A stretch of 64,000 nucleotides of DNA from Methylobacterium oryzae (lineage in GTDB: Bacteria; Pseudomonadota; Alphaproteobacteria; Rhizobiales; Beijerinckiaceae): assembly GCF_021398735.1 (NCBI RefSeq), contig NZ_CP090349.1, positions 4,421,001 to 4,485,000 of the forward strand, given 5' to 3'. Below are positions 59,301 to 64,000 of the stretch, piece after piece (positions within the stretch are counted from its first letter, which is position 1; each line of letters opens with the position of its first letter). The position numbers were made by a program, and so were the translations under genes. The notes below the pieces were generated by a model. That model made no database searches, was not told where the DNA came from, and worked only from the letters and a program-made list of their open reading frames with translations.

Positions 59301-59605
59301 AGGACCTGGGCTACACCGCCATCGAGGCCGCCGACAGCGTCGCCGGCCTGAAGGTGCTGCAGTCGGACGTGCGCATCGATCTGCTGGTGACGGATGTTGG
59401 CCTGCCGGGGGGCATGAACGGGCGACAGATGGCGGACGCCGGCCGCGAGCGGCGACCGGACCTGAAGGTGCTGTTCATCACCGGGTACGCGGAGAACGCC
59501 GTGCTCGGGAACGGCTACCTTCGGCCCGGGATGCAGGTCTTGACCAAGCCGTTCGTGCTGGAGACCCTCGCCTCCCGCATCAAGGACCTCATCGCCGAGA
59601 CTTGA
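56360..59605 (+). CDS. Soluble hybrid sensor histidine kinase with five PAS-like domains and receiver
   Basis: 1081 aa with no TM segment. PAS/PAC-like units lie at about 70-185, 195-310, 320-440, 445-565 and 580-690. The DHp helix has His718 in GLAHDFNNLLAGISGSLELM; the ATPase domain has the N-box NALLNLCINARDAMPDGG, G1 VTDTGTGMA, F-box FEPFFTTK and G2 GEGTGLGLSMVYGFA. A receiver domain (961-1078) has acidic pair Asp967-Asp968, phospho-acceptor Asp1012 (VTDVGLPGG), Thr1041 and Lys1063. Cytoplasmic sensing of light, oxygen or redox via PAS cofactors is possible, but no flavin-binding NCRFLQ motif is present. No response regulator is adjacent. A later ATG at 56429 is an alternative start. Confidence 0.93.
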   Translation: MHDFEETPAIRETVKSIGPDVGAMSRAQLEAEVLRLRSRLPEAGGETVGREVRPVHRTAGQDAPASEWRHRVVFDNVRDFAIVVTDRDGSVIDWNPGAERIFGWTSEEMRGQPADRIFTPEDRAEGRPEAEMRLATSEARASVERWHLRKDGSRVWTSGEMMPLLDEAGAHRGFTKIVRDRTAEHLAARALREREAHLRHTVELNPQVPWTCDPAGNITSYSNRWLELTGQAPGEPDGAGWMKALHPEDVPHTVAVFSACLASGEPVDVDYRINIAATGTYRWMRARARPRRDGAGAIVAWYGVVEDIHDRRLAEAALQESEARYRTLFETVEVGFCILMMRFDADGRAVDYLIEEANPAFARQTGADVAGRWVSTFAPDLERHWFDSYGRVALTGEPAHFENYAAVFGRWFDVRAHRVGDPRDHRVAVFFSDITARRSAELLAEASARELRLITDALPVLIAFIDAGHVYRFANEAYKDWFSAPPGDVVGRDVHALLGPAAYAVRRPFIDRALGGEPVTFETDWPHRDGRHRVAEIRYLPRRTAGGRVDGFHVFVQDVTVRVQTEADLARQVAVRTAERDQIWQASSDLLCVANLDGYFVGLNPAWSRTLGWTDADMKARPFLDFVHPDDVASTVAAAGGLSRGEAQLTFENRYRRKDGSYVWLSWNAVPRDGLIYSSVRDVTEIKQQAEALAKTEEALRQSQKMEAVGQLTGGLAHDFNNLLAGISGSLELMQTRMSQGRMGDLDRYMSVAQGAAKRAAALTHRLLAFSRRQTLDPKPTNVNRLVHDMEELVRRTVGPAVHLEVVGLAGLWPALIDPGQLENALLNLCINARDAMPDGGRITIETANRWIDEVGGRQHDLAPGQYLGVCVTDTGTGMAPDLIGKVFEPFFTTKPTGEGTGLGLSMVYGFAKQSGGQVRIYSEVGAGTTVCLYLPRHYGEADEDAVARRLSEVEQAGQGETVLVVDDEPSVRMLVTEVLEDLGYTAIEAADSVAGLKVLQSDVRIDLLVTDVGLPGGMNGRQMADAGRERRPDLKVLFITGYAENAVLGNGYLRPGMQVLTKPFVLETLASRIKDLIAET

Positions 59606-59868
59606 ACCCCCTCGTCCGAAAGGGCCGCGCCCCCAGAGGGCAGCCGACTGCTCGTGCAACGGGAGCGGGCGAGCCCTGGGGTGCCGCCAGCGAGGTGACC
59701 GCCTCGTGGATCGGTCGCCTCGTCCGTGATCCGGTTCCCCGGGCCGGTCGCGCACATGATCGCAGGGCAGGCCGCGGGACGACCGCGTCGTGCCACCGGG
59801 TCCGCATTCGCGAGACCGATGACGGAGCGACGCCGAAGGTGTTGATGCCCGGTTCTCGTCGTCGGGCC

Positions 59869-60525
59869 CTATCCCGGGGCTTGCACGGCCGGGTGATATT
59901 GCGGGCTCTCACGCCTGTCGAACATCCCGTAGTCGCGAATGATCCGAACAGCTCGGAGGCGCGTGCCGGCGACCGATGAGACGGCGTTCGCCGCGCCGGC
60001 ATCTCTCCACGACAGCAGCACCAGCACCTTTCCTGGATTGGTGAAGGAATCGAACGCGTCCCAACTCACCAGCCCCTCGGTCCGCTGGTCGAGACCGAGC
60101 ATGGCCATGAGGTCGACATCGAAGGGCGTGGGCCGGTCCGCCGACATCGCCTCCGACAGTGTACAGGCCTTGGCTTGGCCGACTTCCGTCTCATCGAGGC
60201 GTTGCTCGCGGACCCGATGTCCCGCCGGCGGGTGGGTGTCAGCCGTCACCTCGCCGACGCGGAGATGGTAGTCCGCGAACACCTCGGACCGGCCTTTCCC
60301 CTGGATCAGGTGATGACCGGCATGGGTGCGCCAGCGGATCACCGACTTCTCGTCCCGCCACGTCGAGTGCGAAAGGACCCAGCCCGGCCGCGTCCGGCTC
60401 GTGAAGCGCTCGTTGTCGATGAAGCCGTCGATGCCCTCGAGCTCAGGCTTCAGCACGCGCGCGTGTTCCAGATAGGCGTCCTTGCGACCGTCGCCGGGTC
60501 GGACTTCGAAGATGACGGAGAACAT
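59869..60525 (-). CDS. Antibiotic-biosynthesis-monooxygenase (ABM) domain protein, duplicated
   Basis: 218 aa. The first half (1-95) is a clear ABM/dimeric ferredoxin-like domain: MFSVIFEVRPGDGRKDAYLE, ELEGIDGFIDNERF, RPGWVLSHSTWRDEKSVIRW. The second half (about 135-210) repeats the fold loosely (LVSWDAFDSFTNPGKVLVLL, SWRDAGAANAV, RIIRDYGMFDRRE). Such proteins include haem-degrading and quinol monooxygenases, but many have no known activity. The tandem form would mimic a dimer. Monocistronic. Confidence 0.82.
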   Translation of the reverse strand: MFSVIFEVRPGDGRKDAYLEHARVLKPELEGIDGFIDNERFTSRTRPGWVLSHSTWRDEKSVIRWRTHAGHHLIQGKGRSEVFADYHLRVGEVTADTHPPAGHRVREQRLDETEVGQAKACTLSEAMSADRPTPFDVDLMAMLGLDQRTEGLVSWDAFDSFTNPGKVLVLLSWRDAGAANAVSSVAGTRLRAVRIIRDYGMFDRRESPQYHPAVQAPG

Positions 60526-60594
60526 GGGCTCCTCCCTGGGTGTCGATACGGTTCAAGCCGGGACCGGCTCACTCAGACATGTGGCGGAGGCTCG

Positions 60595-60840
60595 TCAGAG
60601 GGCCCTACGCCCGGCCTCGAGATGCATCAGATGCGTGCCGCGCCCGAGCTTGATGTCACGCCGGTCCGGGGTGCCGGAGAAGGCATCGAGCAGCCACGCG
60701 GCGTCGGTCGTCAGACCGTCCCGCTCACCCCGGAACTGGGGAGACAGCCGGCGAAGGAACAGTGTGGGCCCGGATCGCGGATCTTCGATCCAATGATGCT
60801 CTTCCCTGTCGTCAATCTCATCGGGCGTCATAGGCGTCAC
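60595..60840 (-). pseudogene. Remnant of an alpha/beta-hydrolase gene (C-terminal part)
   Basis: An 81-codon frame from GTG 60840 contains RGERDGLTTDAAWLLDAFSG and IKLGRGTHLMHLEAGRRAL, which correspond to the acid-loop and the catalytic-histidine region (GTHxMHLE) of alpha/beta hydrolases. The nucleophile elbow and most of the fold are missing, and the frame stops right after RRAL, where intact proteins continue with a final helix. A shift of one base at that point would add SLRHMSE. It is best read as a decayed gene; expression as a fragment cannot be excluded. Confidence 0.45.
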
Positions 60841-60938
60841 CTATGGCCGTGGCGGGCGAACCGTCGGCACAGACGTGGCGCGGTTCTCCAGCTTCACGCT
60901 CCACTCTGATCCAGGGATCCCAGCCGAGTCAGCCGTAA

Positions 60939-60962
60939 ACGCTTCGGTCCAAACCGAAGCGT
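60939..60962 (+). promoter_or_regulatory. Perfect palindrome, candidate ArsR-family operator
   Basis: ACGCTTCGGT-CCAA-ACCGAAGCGT: two perfect 10-base inverted arms with a 4-base spacer, 41 bases before the ATG of the ArsR-type regulator. Dimeric ArsR/SmtB proteins bind such inverted repeats at their own promoters. Autoregulation is inferred from position and symmetry. Confidence 0.65.
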
Positions 60963-61003
60963 CGTCGGATGCGGCGGGCATTGAGCGCGTGTAGGTTCAG
61001 CTC

Positions 61004-61699
61004 ATGACGCAGGGTCCTGCACTCTCTGAGATCGGCGCGCTCGTCGGAGATCCCAGCCGCGCCAATATCCTGTCGACCTTGATCGACGGGCGAGCGCTGA
61101 CCGCGACCGAACTGGCCTGGACGGCCGGCGTCGCGCCAGCCACCGCGAGCGAGCACCTGACGAAGCTCGTGGCCGGCGGCCTGCTCACGGTGTCGCGCCA
61201 AGGTCGGCACCGATACTTCCGCCTCGCCTCCATCGAGGTCGCCCGCATGCTCGAGGCCATGATGGTGATCGCGAACCGGGGCGAGCCGGAGGAAGCGTCG
61301 CGCCGAGCGACGCCGCGGATCGATCCAGCCTTGCGCGAGGCCCGCACCTGCTACGATCACCTCGCCGGACGGCTCGGCGTCGGGATCGCCGATGCGCTGG
61401 TCGCACGGGGACTGATCGTCCTGGGCGAGGAGGCGGGTGAAGTGACCGCATTCGGCAGTGCGTGGCTGGCCGCGTTCGGTGTCGAAGTCGAACCGGCCGG
61501 ACGAACCCGCCGCCTGCTCTGCCGCCCCTGCCTGGACTGGAGCGAGCGGAGACCGCACCTCGCCGGCCGTCTCGGAGCCGCCCTGTGCCGCCGCTGCGAG
61601 GATCTCGGGTGGATCGAGCGTCAGCGCGACGGGCGCGCCATCCGCGTGACCGAGAGGGGAAGACTCGGCTTCGAGAGCGAGTTCGGCTTGGTCGAGTGA
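61004..61699 (+). CDS. ArsR-family transcriptional regulator with extended C-terminal domain
   Basis: 231 aa. Residues about 8-80 form the ArsR winged helix (IGALVGDPSRANILSTLIDG, ATELAWTAGVAPATASEHLT, LVAGGLLTVSRQGRHRYFRL). The ELCVCDL metal motif of SmtB/ArsR is absent. The C-terminal part (about 100-231) ends with RRLLCRPCLDWSERRPHLAG then RLGAALCRRCEDLGWIERQR, a conserved tail of a non-metal ArsR subgroup, whose cysteines could be redox- or ligand-sensing. A perfect palindrome lies upstream. Likely targets are its own gene and the following VOC remnant/DUF1428 region. Confidence 0.88.
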   Translation: MTQGPALSEIGALVGDPSRANILSTLIDGRALTATELAWTAGVAPATASEHLTKLVAGGLLTVSRQGRHRYFRLASIEVARMLEAMMVIANRGEPEEASRRATPRIDPALREARTCYDHLAGRLGVGIADALVARGLIVLGEEAGEVTAFGSAWLAAFGVEVEPAGRTRRLLCRPCLDWSERRPHLAGRLGAALCRRCEDLGWIERQRDGRAIRVTERGRLGFESEFGLVE

Positions 61700-61798
61700 C
61701 GGTCGGTCGTGATCCGGTCTGCACCCGCCAAAGCGATCAGAACGCCTTCCCCGGCAGGGGAAACAGTCCGGCGAACCGCTGCACGACGTCCCGGTCCC

Positions 61799-61921
61799 CG
61801 CCCGCCGCAGGAGATGGGCACGTTCATGTACGGCCGGAACTTCGAGGATCCGGATGGCCACGTCGTCGAGCTGATGTGGATGGACCCCGAGGCCGTGACG
61901 CGAGGGCACTCTCCGGCCTGA
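61799..61921 (+). pseudogene. Remnant of a VOC/glyoxalase-family gene (C-terminal end)
   Basis: The frame ends with RPPQEMGTFMYGRNFEDPDG then HVVELMWMDPEA, the final strand and metal-ligand region of vicinal-oxygen-chelate proteins related to YdcF/glyoxalase-like enzymes. Nothing before it (back to the ArsR stop at 61699) matches the rest of the about 130-residue domain, and no start with a ribosome site precedes it. It appears to be a 5'-truncated copy. Such VOC genes are often next to ArsR regulators and DUF1428 genes. Confidence 0.55.
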
Positions 61922-61959
61922 AGCCTTTCCGCGCGCACCCCGACTCGAGGAGGCAACCC

Positions 61960-62322
61960 ATGACTTACGTGAGCGGGTTCGTCACGCCGGTTCCCGACGC
62001 GAACCGGGAGGCCTATGTCGCGTCGGCCAGGGCGGCCTGGGCGCTGTTCCGTGAGTACGGCGCGCTCCACCAGATGGAGGCCTGGGGCGACAACGTTCCG
62101 GAGGGCGAGCGGACCGATTTCCGGCGGTCCGTCGCCCTTCGCGACGGCGAGAGCGTCGTCCTCGGGTGGATCCTCTGGCCCGACCGGGAAACGGCAGACC
62201 GGTGCGAGGCCGCGATGCTAACCGATCCGCGCTTCCGCGATCTGACCATGCCGTTCGACGGGGCGCGGATGATCTTCGGAGGTTTCGCCGCGGTCTTCGA
62301 AGCGTCGCGCGGGGCGGCGTAG
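61960..62322 (+). CDS. DUF1428 family protein
   Basis: 120 aa from the ATG at 61960, preceded by a strong GAGGAGG site. The sequence is DUF1428 over its whole length: MTYVSGFVTPVPDANREAYV, FREYGALHQMEAWGDNVPEG, FRRSVALRDGESVVLGWILW and MPFDGARMIFGGFAAVFEAS. The fold is a ferredoxin-like dimer related to ABM domains. No activity is established; it is frequently found with ArsR and VOC genes. Confidence 0.92.
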   Translation: MTYVSGFVTPVPDANREAYVASARAAWALFREYGALHQMEAWGDNVPEGERTDFRRSVALRDGESVVLGWILWPDRETADRCEAAMLTDPRFRDLTMPFDGARMIFGGFAAVFEASRGAA

Positions 62323-62386
62323 AGGAGACGAGGATCCTGATCCTCTACGGCGTGGCCCCGACGCTTCGGTGCAACCCTGAGGCGAC

Positions 62387-62809
62387 CTAGCCTTTTCGAT
62401 GTTCGGCCTGATCGGCGGTGCCGGCGATGTCGACCGCTGCCCCCGATCCCGCGGGATGTTCCGCCACGAAGCGCTCGAAGGTCGCGCGATCCTTGGCGCG
62501 CTTCAGCGCGTCGACGAAACCCTCGAAGTCCCGGAGACGCGTTTCGAGCGCGCGGCGCTCCCCCTCGATGCGGCCGATCTCGCCGTCGCGCCAGGCGTCG
62601 AAGGCGGTGTTGCCGCTGGTCCGGGGCGGCGTGAACCGGCGCCGCTCACGGAACCCGGTGCCGGGCCCGAGCGACCGGCGCAGGCGTTCGAGGCCCGGCA
62701 GGCCGGACAGCCCGAGATCGCGCCGCACGAGCGCCTGCCGCGCGACGAGGACGAGGGCGGCGAAGCTGCCGACATAGAGGGCATCGTGGATCCAGGGCAT
62801 GATGGGCAT
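62387..62809 (-). CDS. DUF2852-like protein with N-terminal membrane segment
   Basis: 140 aa from the ATG at 62809, which has AAGGAG upstream. One hydrophobic segment (DALYVGSFAALVLVARQALV) is followed by a basic region and a helical C-terminal half with SGNTAFDAWRDGEIGRIEGE, RRALETRLRDFEGFVDALKR and AKDRATFERFVAEHP, which matches the conserved end of DUF2852 proteins. The N-terminal part is shorter or divergent compared with what I know of the family. The function is unknown. Convergent with DUF1428. Confidence 0.75.
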   Translation of the reverse strand: MPIMPWIHDALYVGSFAALVLVARQALVRRDLGLSGLPGLERLRRSLGPGTGFRERRRFTPPRTSGNTAFDAWRDGEIGRIEGERRALETRLRDFEGFVDALKRAKDRATFERFVAEHPAGSGAAVDIAGTADQAEHRKG

Positions 62810-62983
62810 GGGACAGCTCCTTGCGCGTGTCGGCGCCGTTGATGACGGACGGAGCATGCCGACATGCCGCTGCTGCGGGCTGAACCGGTCGGTTAAGGCC
62901 GGGTTAAGCCTTCAGGCCTGTTGACGGACAACCCGTCCGCGACGCCGCGCGATCGCGGGGCGGAATGCCGTGGGTCCGGGGGT

Positions 62984-64000
62984 TCAGCCCAGGACGACCC
63001 GGAGCTTGTTGGCGAGTTCGTCCCGTTGATAGGGCTTGCTCAGGAGAGGCAGGTCGGCCGGCACCGCGTGCTCGTCGAGCGCCGTGCCCGTGTACCCGGA
63101 CGTCAGGAGCACCCGCAGGCCGGGACGCAGGCGCCGGGCCTCGACCGAGAGCTGCACGCCGTTCATGCCACCGGGCATGACGACGTCCGAGAACAGGATA
63201 TCGATGCGCTCGGGGCCGCCCAGCCGCTCCAGGGCCTCCGACGCCCGGGTCGCGGTCAGGGTCCGGTAACCGAGCTCGCCCAGGCTCTCGACCGCCATCT
63301 CCAGCACCGCCGGCTCGTCCTCGACCACGAGCACCACCTCGCCGGAGGCCGCCCGCCGCAGCGGGAGGGTGTTGTCCGGCCGGGCCTCGACGGCCCTCTC
63401 GGCCGAGCGCGGCAGGTAGAGCTCGATGGAGGTGCCGGCGCCGGGCTCGCTCTTGATCTGCGCGTGCCCTCCGGCCTGCCGCACGAACCCGTAGACTTGG
63501 CTGAGGCCGAGGCCCGTTCCCTTGCCGACATCCTTGGTCGTGAAGAAAGGCTCGAAGGCGCGGCTGCGCGTGGCGGCGTCCATGCCCTGGCCCGTGTCGG
63601 TGACCGAGACGAGCACGTAGGCGCCCGGCCGCAGGTCGGGCCGGTCGGGAATCTCCGCGGCATCGAGGTGCCCGTTGCAGGTCTTGACCGTCAGGACGCC
63701 GCCGTCCGGCATCGCGTCCCGGGCGTTGACCGCGAGGTTCAGCACCGCACTCTCGAACTGTCCCGGATCGAGCCGGACCGGATCGAGGACCGCGTCGAGG
63801 TCGAACCGGATCTCGACGGTCTCGCCGACGGCCCGCTTCAGCAGGGCCTGGAAGTCCTTGAGCAGCCGGTTGGGGTTGACGGTCTCGGGCCGGAGCACCT
63901 GGCGCCGGGAGAACGACAGCAGCTTCTCGGTGACCTCGGCCCCGCGCCGCGCCGCCGTCATCGCCGACGTGGCCAGCCTCTCGACGCGCTGCGGGTTGTC
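62984..64000 (-). CDS. Hybrid sensor histidine kinase, C-terminal part (5' end outside window)
   Basis: 339 codons are visible, and the frame is open to the window edge. The second DHp helix (EVTEKLLSFSRRQVLRPETV) is followed by the ATPase domain: N-box SAVLNLAVNARDAMPDGGVL, G1 VTDTGQGMD, F-box FEPFFTTKDVG and G2 KGTGLGLSQVYGFVRQAGG. A receiver domain follows (VVLVVEDEPAVLEMAVESLG, phospho-Asp in LFSDVVMPGGMNG, Lys in LLSKPYQRDELA). The phosphorylated histidine and the sensor lie beyond the edge. Similar architecture to the kinase at 56360-59605, but on the opposite strand and clearly diverged. Confidence 0.93.
   Translation of the reverse strand, partial: DNPQRVERLATSAMTAARRGAEVTEKLLSFSRRQVLRPETVNPNRLLKDFQALLKRAVGETVEIRFDLDAVLDPVRLDPGQFESAVLNLAVNARDAMPDGGVLTVKTCNGHLDAAEIPDRPDLRPGAYVLVSVTDTGQGMDAATRSRAFEPFFTTKDVGKGTGLGLSQVYGFVRQAGGHAQIKSEPGAGTSIELYLPRSAERAVEARPDNTLPLRRAASGEVVLVVEDEPAVLEMAVESLGELGYRTLTATRASEALERLGGPERIDILFSDVVMPGGMNGVQLSVEARRLRPGLRVLLTSGYTGTALDEHAVPADLPLLSKPYQRDELANKLRVVLG

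Noticed and set aside
62330-62345. Palindrome gaggatc-ct-gatcctc between convergent DUF1428 and DUF2852 genes
   Set aside because: Perfect but short, without T-runs; may aid termination but cannot be called.

Overview
The window is GC-rich chromosomal DNA from an alphaproteobacterium of the order Hyphomicrobiales (Rhizobiales), most likely Methylobacterium/Methylorubrum or a close relative. This is inferred from gene neighbourhoods (purM-purN divergent from AI-2E permease-hdaA-ppk-ppx; a hisB-DUF2628-hisH-hisA-hisF run followed by a dihydroorotase-like gene, plsY and dprA; petABC; sdhCDAB), from an alphaproteobacterial TTGACA-N17-CTATAC promoter before a tRNA gene, and from dispersed palindromic repeats of a kind common in this group. 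It is not proven by a marker gene. Nearly all of the window is core housekeeping DNA. No integrase, transposase, CRISPR array, rRNA or prophage gene was seen.

Layout. 1-5 kb: the 3' end of malic enzyme (maeB), a Tat-exported acetamidase/formamidase-family protein, and a membrane chemoreceptor ending in a globin domain. 5-11 kb (minus strand): AI-2E-type permease, hdaA, ppk and ppx, with a Pho-box-like site before ppk. 11-13 kb: purM-purN. 13-20 kb: small secreted proteins, ndk, a YfcG-like GST, and an efflux operon (FUSC pump, DUF1656, HlyD adaptor, DUF2380). 20-25 kb: gatC, gatA, a coupled small membrane protein and gatB. 25-34 kb: a SUKH-like protein coupled to ruvX, then a long minus-strand chain hisB-DUF2628-hisH-hisA-hisF-pyrC-like-plsY-dprA, preceded by mtnP. 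34-43 kb: the cytochrome bc1 operon with a strong terminator, an ABC exporter, an Inh-type lipoprotein and the succinate dehydrogenase operon. 43-55 kb: SLC13 permease, glycine-rich secreted protein, amn, trmO-SGNH hydrolase, guaA, two uncharacterised coupled genes, a 28-residue membrane microprotein, a nucleotide-transporter-like permease, a pair of exported oxidoreductases and a CHRD protein. 55-64 kb: tRNA-Met, a five-PAS hybrid kinase, a monooxygenase-domain protein, an ArsR regulator with a perfect palindromic operator flanked by gene remnants, DUF1428, DUF2852, and the 3' part of a second hybrid kinase.

The observations most worth following are these: the chemoreceptor with a C-terminal globin that keeps its haem-pocket residues (the reverse of the usual N-terminal globin-coupled sensor); a dihydroorotase homologue that has lost its metal-binding histidines but is translationally coupled to hisF and plsY; two overlapping genes for nucleotide-dependent oxidoreductases that both carry Tat-like export signals; and the ArsR operator sitting among decayed genes. 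Starts, motifs and palindromes were read directly from the bases. Family assignments rest on recognised motifs without database searches.
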